38,025 bases of DNA from Deltaproteobacteria bacterium (GTDB lineage: Bacteria > Desulfobacterota > Deferrisomatia > Deferrisomatales > BM512), in assembly GCA_002869005.1 (NCBI GenBank), contig PKTU01000064.1:3765-41789 (forward strand), written 5' to 3'. This document shows positions 26,496 through 34,325 of this stretch, one piece after another. Each line of letters opens with the position of its first letter. Position 1 is the first letter of the stretch. The notes under the pieces are model-generated. The model saw only the letters and a program-made list of their open reading frames with translations. It made no database searches and was not told the DNA's origin. Both the position numbers and the translations under genes were made by a program.

Positions 26496-27286
26496 CCTCT
26501 CCCCCTCTTAACAAAAGTCCTGAGCAGCCCCTCAGGATCACCGGAGGATACAAGAGACTCGCCGATCAGGAAGGCATCAGCCCCATTCTCAGCGAGAAAA
26601 TCCATATCTCTTACTGAGTGGATACCGCTCTCGGCAACGCCATAGCGGCCCTCTCCAATTCCTGAGAGGAGCGAAGCGCCTACATTTAAATCAACCTCAA
26701 AGGTTTTGAGGTTCCTGTTGTTTACGCCGACAAGACGTGACCCCGCTCTTAGCGCAATATCGAGCTCCGCCTCATCGTGGACCTCGACAAGCGGGGTGAG
26801 ACCCGCCTGAACCGCCAATTCGTGATACTCCTCTGTCCTGTCGCCCAAAAGCGCCACTATCAGAAGGACTATATCCGCTCCGAAGGCGCGCGCCTCAAGG
26901 AACTGGTAAGGGTCGACAACGAAATCCTTGTAGAGGACGGGGATATCTACTGCGCCGCGAACGGAGGCGAGGTCTTCAAGCGAACCGCCGAAAAAATCCG
27001 GCTCTACCAGGCAGGATATGGCAAAGGCCCCGCCGCGCTGATAAGCGGAGGCTGTCTCAGCTGCATTGAGGGTGGGCGCTATGTCGCCCTTTGAAGGGCT
27101 TTTTCGTTTTACCTCAGCGATGATGGGGCGTTTATCGCCTGGAAATTCTCGCAGTCTCCCAAAAACGTCCAGCGCGCCGCTTTGAGAGCTGATCTTCTCT
27201 TTAAGGAGCGCTTCCGGTCGGGAAGTTTTAGCCTCCCGCACCCGAACCATTCGCGAGGCCGCTATTTTGTCGAGAATCGTGCTCAT
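26492..27286 (-). CDS. trpC: Indole-3-glycerol phosphate synthase
   Basis: Closes the indole ring, with loss of CO2 and water, from CdRP. The protein is a 264-residue monofunctional enzyme, not fused to TrpF. The catalytic lysine region [16 protein letters not shown] is intact, followed by [53 protein letters not shown] and [12 protein letters not shown]. These are the known substrate and phosphate contacts of the family. The ATG overlaps the trpD stop as ATGA; its own stop overlaps the trpF TTG. Confidence 0.96.
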   Translation of the reverse strand: MSTILDKIAASRMVRVREAKTSRPEALLKEKISSQSGALDVFGRLREFPGDKRPIIAEVKRKSPSKGDIAPTLNAAETASAYQRGGAFAISCLVEPDFFGGSLEDLASVRGAVDIPVLYKDFVVDPYQFLEARAFGADIVLLIVALLGDRTEEYHELAVQAGLTPLVEVHDEAELDIALRAGSRLVGVNNRNLKTFEVDLNVGASLLSGIGEGRYGVAESGIHSVRDMDFLAENGADAFLIGESLVSSGDPEGLLRTFVKRGRG

Positions 27287-28341
27287 TCGTTTGTCATTTC
27301 AACCAAAGCGGCCAACTTGTCGCCCGCAGCGCCCGAATCGATCACTTGTGCGGCCAGCTTTATGCCTGCTTCAAGACTTTCGGCCTTGCCGGTAAGGTAG
27401 AAAGCCGCTCCGGCGTTCAAAAGAACCACATCTCGTTTTGGGCCAGCCTCCCCTGCCAGCACGGACCTTACAATTCCCGCGTTCACCTCTGCGTCGCCAC
27501 CTTTAATTTCTTCAATCGCTACCCTTGAGATACCGAACTCTTCAGGGGTTATCTCATACTCATTTACTTCGCCTCCCGACAACTCGGCGACAAAGGTCGG
27601 CCCGGTTATGGTGATCTCGTCCATACCGTCGCAGCCGTGAACAACCATCGCCCTCTTGGAGCCGAGGTTTCCAAGGACCTCCGCCATTACGCGCGTCAAC
27701 TCGCGCTGATATACTCCGAGCACCTGATACTGCGCCCCCGCCGGGTTTGAGAGGGGGCCGAGGATGTTGAAGACTGTCCTCACTCCAATCTCGCGGCGCA
27801 CCGGTGCAACGTGCTTCATCGCCGAATGAAGGAGAGGGGCATAGAGAAAACCTATGCCTATTTCACCAAGGCACCGTTCCACGGTCTCCTTCGTTACGTC
27901 GAGGTTGACGCCAAGCGCCTCCAGCACGTCAGCGGAGCCGCAGAGGCTCGACACCGAGCGGTTGCCGTGTTTGGCGACAATCACCCCGCCCGCGGCAAGG
28001 ATAAAAGCGGTCGTCGTTGAGATGTTGAAGGTGTTTGTGCCTGAGCCGCCCGTGCCGCAGGTATCAAGAATCGATTCGTACTCGACGTTTATCTCGTCGC
28101 GGTCGATATCAACCAGAGGAGCTTTGGAGGCTACCCCTATCCTCGTGGCGCGCTCTCTCATTACCTTGGCGGCGCCGGTTATCTCGGGAACCGTTTCACC
28201 CTTTAGCCTGAGGGCGGTGAGAAACGCCGCCATCTGCGCGTGGGTCGCTTCTCCACCCATGATCATCGCCATCGCCTCAATCATCTCGCCCTCTGAGAGA
28301 TCCACACCGTCGATGAGTTTTTTTATAAACCCTTTAAACAT
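27283..28341 (-). CDS. trpD: Anthranilate phosphoribosyltransferase
   Basis: Transfers phosphoribose from PRPP to anthranilate. The 352-residue protein is a stand-alone TrpD, not fused to the glutaminase TrpG. The glycine-rich PRPP loop [17 protein letters not shown] is present, followed by [23 protein letters not shown] and the metal-binding [11 protein letters not shown] short extra stretch ([14 protein letters not shown]) before the glycine loop makes it slightly longer than average. It begins three bases after the trpG stop and overlaps trpC at its end. Confidence 0.96.
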   Translation of the reverse strand: MFKGFIKKLIDGVDLSEGEMIEAMAMIMGGEATHAQMAAFLTALRLKGETVPEITGAAKVMRERATRIGVASKAPLVDIDRDEINVEYESILDTCGTGGSGTNTFNISTTTAFILAAGGVIVAKHGNRSVSSLCGSADVLEALGVNLDVTKETVERCLGEIGIGFLYAPLLHSAMKHVAPVRREIGVRTVFNILGPLSNPAGAQYQVLGVYQRELTRVMAEVLGNLGSKRAMVVHGCDGMDEITITGPTFVAELSGGEVNEYEITPEEFGISRVAIEEIKGGDAEVNAGIVRSVLAGEAGPKRDVVLLNAGAAFYLTGKAESLEAGIKLAAQVIDSGAAGDKLAALVEMTNE

Positions 28342-28344
28342 TCT

Positions 28345-28917
28345 CTACTCCGTAATTTTGAGGAAGTTTTTAAGGATATCCATTCCGCTGCCGGTAAGGA
28401 TCGACTCCGGGTGGTACTGTATGCCGTAGAGACGGGCCTCGTCGTCGGCGATACCCATGATCTCGTCATCCTCGACGGTCCAGGAGTTGACTCTGAAACG
28501 TTCGTGGAGGGTGCCCTTTTTAACCACGAGTGAGTGGTAACGGGTTGCGTCGAAGGGGTTATCGATCCCCTCGTATATGGTTTTGCCGTCGTGATGAACC
28601 TTGGAGACCTTTCCATGCATTATCCGCTTGGCGCGTACTATCTCACTCCCGAAGGCGTAGGCCATCGACTGGTGACCGAGGCAGACCCCCAGAATCGGCA
28701 CTCGACCCGCCAGCTTACGTATAACTTCGACGCTTACCCCCGCGTCGGTTGGATCGCCGGGGCCCGGTGAGATCACAACGCCGGAGGGCATCAGCGCCTC
28801 CGCCTCCTCGACGGTTATCTTGTCATTCCTGTAAACCCTCACCTCCGCGCCCAAAATTCCAAGGTACTGGACTATGTTGTAGGTAAAGGAATCGTAGTTA
28901 TCAATCATCAAAAGCAT
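28345..28917 (-). CDS. trpG: Anthranilate synthase glutaminase component
   Basis: A class I glutamine amidotransferase that feeds ammonia to TrpE. The 190-residue protein opens LLMIDNYDSFTYNIVQYL. It has the oxyanion segment SPGPGDPTDAG, the nucleophile Cys79 in GVCLGHQSMA, and the catalytic His-Glu in QYHPESILT. TrpG can be shared with folate synthesis (PabA) in some bacteria; its place directly after trpE says tryptophan, but dual use cannot be excluded. The gap to trpE is eight bases and contains the ribosome site AGGAG. Confidence 0.95.
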   Translation of the reverse strand: MLLMIDNYDSFTYNIVQYLGILGAEVRVYRNDKITVEEAEALMPSGVVISPGPGDPTDAGVSVEVIRKLAGRVPILGVCLGHQSMAYAFGSEIVRAKRIMHGKVSKVHHDGKTIYEGIDNPFDATRYHSLVVKKGTLHERFRVNSWTVEDDEIMGIADDEARLYGIQYHPESILTGSGMDILKNFLKITE

Positions 28918-28925
28918 GTCGTCTC

Positions 28926-30395
28926 CTAGGCGGAAAGCCCCTCCGCCGCCATCTCAAGGGCGCGACGAAGGGCATCTGATTTGTGTATTGTCTCCTCATA
29001 CTCGAAGGCCGGGGAGGAGTCGGCGACGATGCCTGCGCCCGCCTGAAGATATACCCTGCCTTCGCTAAACAGGATAGTCCGAATGGTGATGCATGTGTCC
29101 AGATTCCCGTCAAAGCCGAGGTAGCCAACAGCGCCGGCATAAAAGCCGCGCTCACGTCCCTCAAGCTCGGCGATGATCTCCATCGCCCTCACCTTAGGTG
29201 CTCCAGAGACTGTACCGGCTGGGAATGTCGCCGCCAGAACATCCAGCGCATCCCTGCCACCGCCGACCTTTGCCGATACTGTGGATACGAGGTGCATTAC
29301 GTGTGAGTAGCGCTCCACTACAAAGGACTCTTCCAGTGTCACTTTGCCGGGGTCTGCAATGCGCCCTAGATCGTTGCGGCCAAGGTCCACCAGCATGACG
29401 TGTTCCGCGCGTTCTTTTTCATCCGCCAGAAGCTCTTCCTCAAGGGCCACATCCTCCGCGGTATCTTTGCCGCGGTGGCGGGTTCCGGCTATTGGTCGCA
29501 CCATAGCCTTGTCCTCCTCGACCCTGACCATCACCTCCGGGCTCGCGCCAACCAGCACCTCCTCGCCCATCGCCAAGTGAAAAAGGTAGGGGCTGGGATT
29601 CAGTATTCGAAGGGCACGGTAGACGGTGAACGGGTCTATCTCACCCTCGCCTTCAAATACCTGGGAGAGAACTATCTGGATCGCCTCCCCGGCGTGGATA
29701 GCCTCACGCGCGGTCTCCACCATAGCTTCGAAGCGCTCCCTCGGGATGGATGGGGATAGCGTCACCGCTCCTCCGGGAGGTGGAAAGGCTTCCTCCTCGG
29801 GCAGGTTCGCCTTTAAATTGGAGAGGACTCCGTCAATCTCCTTTAACGCCCTCTCATATGCGATCTCAGGTTCATTGCCGGGTCTCGCCAAGACAATGAT
29901 ATCGAGGGTTTTGGAAACGTTGTCGAAGGCGAGCAGTTTTCCCGGCGCGAAGAGCCGTATGTCCGGCAGCCCTACAGGGTCTTCGCCACGGGGCGGTAAC
30001 TCCTCAAAGAGACGCGCGGAGCCATAACCGAAATAACCCACGAGGCCGCCGCTGAACCGCGGAAGCCCCTCTATGCGGGGCATTTTGTTTGCTTTTACCA
30101 CGGAGCGCAGGAGAGCAAGCGGCTCGCCCCTCTCCTCGACGCCGTTTTTGTGGGTAAGGAGAGCCTCCTCTCCTGTACATTCGTAGACCATAAGGGGGTC
30201 GAATCCGACTATGGAGTAGCGTCCCCAGTTTGTCCCTCCCTCCACGGACTCAAGGAGGAAAGACCAGCACCCTTTAGCGGTCTTAAGGTAGGTGGAGACG
30301 GGCGTCTGCGTATCCGCCGGGATACGCCTTGCCACCGGTACAAGCGAGTATATCCCCGCCAACTCCATGAAACTGGCTTTATCCGTTAAAAGCAT
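28926..30395 (-). CDS. trpE: Anthranilate synthase component I
   Basis: Makes anthranilate from chorismate using ammonia from TrpG. At 489 residues it is of normal length. The tryptophan feedback site motif LLES is present at residues 47-50 (GCWSFLLESVEGGTNWGRYS), so the enzyme is probably inhibited by tryptophan. The chorismate-binding core has PSPYLFHLAMGEEVLVGASPE, then RPIAGTRHRGKD, ERAEHVMLVDLGRNDLG and the C-terminal FPAGTVSGAPKVRAMEII, then QAGAGIVADSSP. The ATG at 30395 follows AGGGG by seven bases. It is the first structural gene of trpEGDCFBA and lies just behind a leader peptide and an attenuator terminator. Confidence 0.96.
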   Translation of the reverse strand: MLLTDKASFMELAGIYSLVPVARRIPADTQTPVSTYLKTAKGCWSFLLESVEGGTNWGRYSIVGFDPLMVYECTGEEALLTHKNGVEERGEPLALLRSVVKANKMPRIEGLPRFSGGLVGYFGYGSARLFEELPPRGEDPVGLPDIRLFAPGKLLAFDNVSKTLDIIVLARPGNEPEIAYERALKEIDGVLSNLKANLPEEEAFPPPGGAVTLSPSIPRERFEAMVETAREAIHAGEAIQIVLSQVFEGEGEIDPFTVYRALRILNPSPYLFHLAMGEEVLVGASPEVMVRVEEDKAMVRPIAGTRHRGKDTAEDVALEEELLADEKERAEHVMLVDLGRNDLGRIADPGKVTLEESFVVERYSHVMHLVSTVSAKVGGGRDALDVLAATFPAGTVSGAPKVRAMEIIAELEGRERGFYAGAVGYLGFDGNLDTCITIRTILFSEGRVYLQAGAGIVADSSPAFEYEETIHKSDALRRALEMAAEGLSA

Positions 30396-30427
30396 CGTAA
30401 AACCCCTTGTTGTAATCGCTAAAACTG

Positions 30428-30456
30428 AAAAAGGCCCCGGTTATATTCCCGGGGCC
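30428..30456 (-). terminator. trp attenuator terminator
   Basis: On the minus strand GGCCCCGGG, a six- to seven-base loop and CCGGGGCC are followed by five T residues. It lies between the leader peptide and trpE, about 33 bases before the trpE start, so it must be passed for the operon to be expressed. Confidence 0.85.
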
Positions 30457-30470
30457 TCAGTTTCATAAAC

Positions 30471-30506
30471 GGCCACGGGCGGCTCAGAAGGGCCGCCCGC
30501 GTGGTC
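30471..30506 (-). promoter_or_regulatory. Leader RNA hairpin upstream of the trp attenuator
   Basis: A strong stem of 11 base pairs (CCACGCGGGCGGC with GCCGCCCGTGG, two-base bulge) sits between the Trp codons and the terminator. Its 5' arm contains ACCAC, which can pair with the GTGGT repeats formed by the leader's Trp codons, as expected of regions 1 and 2 in trp attenuation. I could not find a clean pairing of its 3' arm with the terminator stem, so the antiterminator is not resolved. Confidence 0.5.
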
Positions 30507-30535
30507 GATTCAAAGGTGCACGACTGCGGTTGGCC

Positions 30536-30583
30536 CTATCTCCAGGTCCACCACCACAGCCAGTTGTCGGAAATGCGTGTCAT
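30536..30583 (-). CDS. trpL: trp operon leader peptide
   Basis: A 15-codon ORF, MTRISDNWLWWWTWR, with five Trp codons at positions 8, 10, 11, 12 and 14, three of them consecutive. It has a GGAG ribosome site nine bases before the ATG and lies about 150 bases before trpE, followed by two GC-rich hairpins, the second with a T run. In established trp attenuation, scarcity of charged tRNA-Trp stalls the ribosome on such codons and prevents terminator formation. Trp-rich composition in exactly this place makes chance very unlikely. Confidence 0.9.
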   Translation of the reverse strand: MTRISDNWLWWWTWR

Positions 30584-30621
30584 CACTGTTGTCTCCGGCC
30601 TTCGCACTCTAATCTAAAGCG

Positions 30622-30650
30622 AAGCTAACAAAGCCACAATCTTCCGTCAA
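30622..30650 (-). promoter_or_regulatory. Probable trp operon promoter
   Basis: On the minus strand TTGACG (30650-30645) is followed after exactly 17 bases by TAGCTT (30627-30622). The transcript would start near 30615, giving about 30 bases before trpL. The -35 element is strong and the -10 element weak. No palindromic trp-repressor operator stands out. Confidence 0.5.
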
Positions 30651-30697
30651 GAACAAATGAGCGAGGAGGTTAAAGCGGGCGCAATTCGACTCTTTCA

Positions 30698-30706
30698 TGT
30701 TATATT
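30698..30706 (+). promoter_or_regulatory. Possible extended -10 promoter for ubiX
   Basis: TGTTATATT matches an extended -10 element (TGn plus TATATT), about 40 bases before the ubiX start. There is no good -35 element, which extended -10 promoters may lack. It is divergent from the trp promoter. Confidence 0.35.
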
Positions 30707-30745
30707 GAAAAATGGAGCTTTTTTAAAGCAGAAGCGGAGCTTTCT

Positions 30746-31309
30746 ATGCGAAGATTTGTCGTTGGAATGACCGGGGCATCCGGTGCGATTCTTGGGGTCC
30801 GGTTGTTAGAGGAATTGAAAAAAGACCCCGAAGTCGAAACTCATCTGATAATAAGCGCCGGAGCCGAGATAAACATTGCTCTTGAGACCACTTACACTGT
30901 TGATGAAGTAAGAGCGCTCGCGGATCTCTCTTATCCCATCGAGGAAATCGCGGCCGCAGTCGCAAGCGGCTCTTTTCAGGTGGAGGGGATGGTCGTCGTC
31001 CCCTGTTCGATGAAGGCGCTCTCCGCAATTGCAAATTCATATAACGCCGACCTCCTAACCCGGGCGGCGGACGTCACCTTAAAAGAAGGCCGCCCCCTAA
31101 TCCTCTGCCCGCGGGAAACCCCTCTACACCGCGGTCACCTAAAGCTGCTGCTGGAAGTCGCGGAAAACGGGGCGCGGGTGATCCCACCCATGATGGCGTT
31201 TTACCACAAACCAAAGACCTTGGAGGATATGGTCGACCATACAGTCGGCAGACTCCTAGACGCTTTAAAGGTCGAGAACAACCTCTTCAAGCGATGGGAA
31301 GGCCGATGA
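30746..31309 (+). CDS. ubiX: Flavin prenyltransferase UbiX
   Basis: Makes prenylated FMN, the cofactor for UbiD-type decarboxylases. The 187-residue length is normal. The N-terminal FMN loop is VGMTGASGAILGVRLLEEL. The segment VVVPCSMKALSAIANSYNADLLTRAADVTLKEGRPLILCPRETPL holds the family's prenyl-phosphate and FMN contacts, and HRGHLKLLLEVAENGARVIPP and the terminal AFYHKPKTLEDMVDHTVGRLLD complete the pattern. A GGAG lies about seven bases before the ATG. No ubiD is in the window, so the decarboxylase it serves is unknown (ubiquinone/menaquinone or aromatic acid metabolism). Its stop overlaps the Nudix gene start. Confidence 0.94.
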   Translation: MRRFVVGMTGASGAILGVRLLEELKKDPEVETHLIISAGAEINIALETTYTVDEVRALADLSYPIEEIAAAVASGSFQVEGMVVVPCSMKALSAIANSYNADLLTRAADVTLKEGRPLILCPRETPLHRGHLKLLLEVAENGARVIPPMMAFYHKPKTLEDMVDHTVGRLLDALKVENNLFKRWEGR

Positions 31310-31866
31310 TGGCCTCACGCGGATGGAAGAAGCTCTCGACTGATATAGTCGCCGAGACGCCTCTCTTTACAATGAAGCGTGAGCGGGTGGTTAACCCCAG
31401 AAACGACCACGAGTTTGACGCTTATGTCATTGACCTTAGCGACTGGGTCAATGTCATCGCGATCACTCCTGAGCGCGAGATGGTATTTGTCAGGCAGTAC
31501 CGCCACGGAATTTCGAGGGATACCCTTGAGATCCCCGGCGGAGTCATTGACCCGGGAGAGGATGCGGTAGCGGCTGCGGTTAGGGAGCTTTTGGAGGAGA
31601 CGGGATATTCATCCGAGCGCGTGCAGCATATAGGCACCGTGGACGCACAGCCCGCCATACAAAATAATGCCCTGCACACTTATCTGGTTATTGACGCCGA
31701 GCCGACCGCCGAGCTGGCGCAGGACCACGGAGAGGATCTGCGCGTTGAGCTGCATCCTCTGGATTCACTGGACGAGCTTGTGCGTACGGGAGAGATATCC
31801 CACTCGATGATGCTTACAGCTTTTCACTGGCTGACTCTTTACTTCAGGAAAAATGGCTCTATATAA
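31309..31866 (+). CDS. Nudix hydrolase, ADP-ribose pyrophosphatase type
   Basis: About 185 residues. The Nudix box GGVIDPGEDAVAAAVRELLEETGY is complete, with the metal-binding REXXEE. The upstream part, FDAYVIDLSDWVNVIAITPEREMVFVRQYRHG, is the ADP-ribose pyrophosphatase (NudF) pattern, in which the N-terminal domain swaps across the dimer. The enzyme would hydrolyse ADP-ribose or a related nucleoside diphosphate sugar. There are start choices at 31294, 31306 and 31309; 31309 is preferred because GGAAGG lies six bases before it and it overlaps the ubiX stop as TGATG. The next gene begins inside its last codons. The exact substrate cannot be read from sequence. Confidence 0.88.
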   Translation: MASRGWKKLSTDIVAETPLFTMKRERVVNPRNDHEFDAYVIDLSDWVNVIAITPEREMVFVRQYRHGISRDTLEIPGGVIDPGEDAVAAAVRELLEETGYSSERVQHIGTVDAQPAIQNNALHTYLVIDAEPTAELAQDHGEDLRVELHPLDSLDELVRTGEISHSMMLTAFHWLTLYFRKNGSI

Positions 31867-32350
31867 GAAGAGGATTCTAATACTCCAACACTCCTCGACA
31901 GGGGTATCCGCAAAGCTGGGGAGGATGGCTCGCGGCCACCTCGAAGCCGCAGGGCACAAGGTACGAGTAGAGGCAATCCGACCAAGGCGCCCCCTTCCAT
32001 ACCTCTTAAATCTCATTATTTCATTTATACCAGGAGTCTCTCTGCCGACACTTGAGCTTGCCGCAAAGCTGGAGGACTTCGACGCCCTTTTACTTATTTT
32101 TCCAAAGTGGACCTTCGCCCACCCGCTGATAAACGACTTCATAAAGAATCAATCCCGTCGTTTGCCGCCCACGGCTTTGATCGTTACTTGCGGCGGCTGG
32201 GATGAGGACCGTTACCTTGAGGGGTATTTAAGAAAGCTTAGGGAGGCGCGGGTGCCCCTCCTCGGAGGAGAGACCTTCCGCAGGAAGAGCGTCGACAGGG
32301 GGCTGGCAACAATGATCTTGCGCCTGAAGCTAAGGCGTTGGTTCAGCTAG
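31853..32350 (+). CDS. Flavodoxin-like/NAD(P)H-quinone reductase-fold protein, function uncertain
   Basis: A 165-residue protein starting KKRILILQHSSTGVSAKLGRMARGHLEAAGH, a beta strand followed by a serine/threonine-rich loop in the place of the FMN-phosphate loop of flavodoxin folds. The segment LEDFDALLLIFPKWTFAHPLINDFIKN resembles the 'P-x-W---P' turn of NAD(P)H-quinone reductases. The C-terminus is basic (RRKSVDRGLATMILRLKLRRWF) and could bind a membrane surface. Family membership is weak and FMN binding is not certain. It overlaps the Nudix gene by 14 bases and the convergent HAD gene by eight bases. The link with ubiX (FMN chemistry) is suggestive only. Confidence 0.55.
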   Translation: MALYKKRILILQHSSTGVSAKLGRMARGHLEAAGHKVRVEAIRPRRPLPYLLNLIISFIPGVSLPTLELAAKLEDFDALLLIFPKWTFAHPLINDFIKNQSRRLPPTALIVTCGGWDEDRYLEGYLRKLREARVPLLGGETFRRKSVDRGLATMILRLKLRRWFS

Positions 32351-32990
32351 GTTCTTCTGCCCGCAACCGCGCATATAGCGCTGGCAGTTCGTGGACTCGC
32401 CCGATGTGATGATGCCCCGTAGCGGGGCTGCCGCCCACCAGGATTGTTGTCATACCCAACTCTTTCCCGGTTGACAGATTCTCTTCGGAGTCCTCAACGA
32501 ACCAACACCGGTCCGCAGAAACCCCCTCCCCCGCTAAGACGCGCTCATAAGCGTAGAGCTTCGGTTTAGGGATATAGTTGAAATCCCGGATGTCGTAAAT
32601 TTTCTCGACGGCACCGCTCATACCCAACACGTCGATGACTCCTCTTGCGTGCTCTTGTGTTGCGTTTGTGAAGATTACTTTGCGGCCTGGAAGGCTATGA
32701 AGAGCTTCCGAGAGCGCGGGGTCCGGAGAGAGGTAATCTGAGAGCGGGACGTTGTGAACGTAGGATAGATAATGCTCCGGATCGACGTTGAAGTCGGCCA
32801 TTAGGCCACCCAAGGTAACCCCGTACCGCTTCCAATATCCCAGCCTTAGCGGCTCCACCTCATCCTCGGGTATTCCGACCAACTCCCGCATGTATTCTAT
32901 TATGAGGGCGTTCACATTGTCGAAAAGCCTGTTTCCAGCAGGGTAAAGCGTATTGTCGCAGTCGATGAGCCAGGTCGGGTTCAAGCTCAT
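32343..32990 (-). CDS. HAD-superfamily pyrimidine 5'-nucleotidase-like phosphatase
   Basis: A 215-residue HAD hydrolase. Motif I is WLIDCDNTLYP (Asp10 nucleophile, Asp12 acid/base), motif II KVIFTNATQEHA, and motifs III/IV are KPKLYAYERVLA and CWFVEDSEENLSTGKELGM. The 'DNTLYP' form, helical cap and length match the pyrimidine 5'-nucleotidase (SDT1-like) subgroup, expected to dephosphorylate UMP/CMP or similar. The start at 32990 overlaps the stop of the YihY gene as ATGA; a reading six residues longer is possible but lies inside that gene. It was probably recruited as a housekeeping nucleotidase; there is no evident functional link with YihY. Confidence 0.85.
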   Translation of the reverse strand: MSLNPTWLIDCDNTLYPAGNRLFDNVNALIIEYMRELVGIPEDEVEPLRLGYWKRYGVTLGGLMADFNVDPEHYLSYVHNVPLSDYLSPDPALSEALHSLPGRKVIFTNATQEHARGVIDVLGMSGAVEKIYDIRDFNYIPKPKLYAYERVLAGEGVSADRCWFVEDSEENLSTGKELGMTTILVGGSPATGHHHIGRVHELPALYARLRAEEPS

Positions 32991-34219
32991 TTGTCTCTTC
33001 CCGCCCACTCCGCCCAGGTTGTCTCTCCAATCGTACTGGACAGCTCGCCCATGAATTCATCCACGTATTCCTTCTGCCCTTCGATCGCGGCGAGGCCGGA
33101 GACCAGGTCGCCCATACTCACTTTGGTGGGCGAAATCGATGGCAGTATTCTCGGCGGGTTTTCATCCGTTAAGGATATATATCCGGCATCGGAGAGATTT
33201 TCACAAATCGACCCAAGGATGTCGGTCGAGATTCCAGTTTCGGAGGCCAGGTCGGCGATGGTCAAGGGTTTAGTCCCGGATTCAAAGCGACGCCCCACTT
33301 CGCGCAAAACAGGGAGGAATACCCCCGGCCGGGGCATCCAAGCGTAAAGCCTTGCCTTTAACGCTCGCCCCCTTCCCGGCAGCTCCAGTATGCACGCCAC
33401 CTGTGCGCCGATAAGGATTATGCACCAACCCATGTACATCCAGATGAGAAAGAGCGGCAGCTGCGCCATCGCGCCATATATGGCGTTGTATTTGGTTACC
33501 CCGACCTGAAATCTTATGTATATCCACTCCGTCGCCTGCCATCCGAGGCCGGCGACGATGCCGCCGGTGATCGCCGCTTTTAATGATACTCGGCGATTTG
33601 GCATTATGAGATACATGGCGGCAAAAGCGACGGCTTTCGCCAGAAAGGGGATGAGCGCAAAGAGGAGCGGAAAAGCTCTGCTAGCAATCTCCTCCGGCAG
33701 GTATTTCTGTATTTGCCCGGTCGTCGAAATGGAGGTGGAGAGCAGCAAGAGAACCGGGCAACCAAGCATAAGGGCGGTGTAATCCGTGACCTTCCTCAAG
33801 GCTGTGCGCCCTTTTTCAACTCCCCATATCGTATTGAAGGAGCGCTCTACACTCCCCAATAGAGAGATCGCGGTAAGGATAAGGGCGATAAGCCCGACAA
33901 CACCCAAGGCTCCCACGTTGGTGCGGTCCACATACTCCATTATTTTGGTGGCGACCTCTTTATGGCCGGAGGCGAAAAACTCCAGGAGCTTGGGCTCAAG
34001 GCGTTTCTGGACGCCTAGCCCCTTGAGCATCGAAAAGGTTATCGCAAGAAATGGCACTATACTTAGCGCTGTGGTGTATGTGAGCGCGGATGCCCGGAGA
34101 GTTCCATCATCGCGGCGAAATTTCCATATTGATACCGCGAGGAGCCTTAAGCCCTCTCCGAAGAAACCTGACTCCTCATCCTTCCAAACGAACTCGCCTA
34201 CCTTTTTTGTAGCTTTCAT
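32987..34219 (-). CDS. YihY/BrkB-family inner membrane protein with C-terminal winged-helix-like domain
   Basis: A 410-residue polytopic membrane protein. The first 290 residues are the YihY/virulence factor BrkB domain: RASALTYTTALSIVPFLAITFSML, VGLIALILTAISLLGSVERSFNTIWGVEKGR, and AIYGAMAQLPLFLIWMYMGWCIILIGAQVA. These give about six transmembrane helices. After a basic linker, residues about 310-375 (KPLTIADLASETGISTDILGSICENLSDAGYISL) look like a winged-helix domain. It occurs in a subset of homologues and would face the cytoplasm. Members were once called RNase BN, but that is now considered wrong; transport function is unproven. GGGAGGG precedes the ATG. A 20-codon ORF ends on this start codon. 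Confidence 0.88.
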   Translation of the reverse strand: MKATKKVGEFVWKDEESGFFGEGLRLLAVSIWKFRRDDGTLRASALTYTTALSIVPFLAITFSMLKGLGVQKRLEPKLLEFFASGHKEVATKIMEYVDRTNVGALGVVGLIALILTAISLLGSVERSFNTIWGVEKGRTALRKVTDYTALMLGCPVLLLLSTSISTTGQIQKYLPEEIASRAFPLLFALIPFLAKAVAFAAMYLIMPNRRVSLKAAITGGIVAGLGWQATEWIYIRFQVGVTKYNAIYGAMAQLPLFLIWMYMGWCIILIGAQVACILELPGRGRALKARLYAWMPRPGVFLPVLREVGRRFESGTKPLTIADLASETGISTDILGSICENLSDAGYISLTDENPPRILPSISPTKVSMGDLVSGLAAIEGQKEYVDEFMGELSSTIGETTWAEWAGRDK

Positions 34220-34278
34220 TTAAGGCCCTCCCTACTTGACTTTATACCAGAATTATCCTTTTGCCGCCCTCCTTTCAT
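34216..34278 (-). CDS. Possible 20-codon leader ORF upstream of the yihY-like gene
   Basis: ATG at 34278-34276 opens a 20-codon frame, MKGGRQKDNSGIKSSREGLK, whose TGA overlaps the yihY ATG as ATGA. An AGGAG lies seven bases before it, better placed than most sites in the window. The peptide is basic and hydrophilic, without a membrane segment. It may be a coupling leader for the membrane protein or a chance frame; no homology can be judged at this size. Confidence 0.3.
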   Translation of the reverse strand: MKGGRQKDNSGIKSSREGLK

Positions 34279-34325
34279 AACTGTTCTCCTTTGTGGTAGC
34301 TTTTACCTTCACTCATGGAGGCCAG

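Noticed and set aside
27854-28429. 191-codon plus-strand frame
   Set aside because: Antisense to trpD and trpG, both unmistakable.
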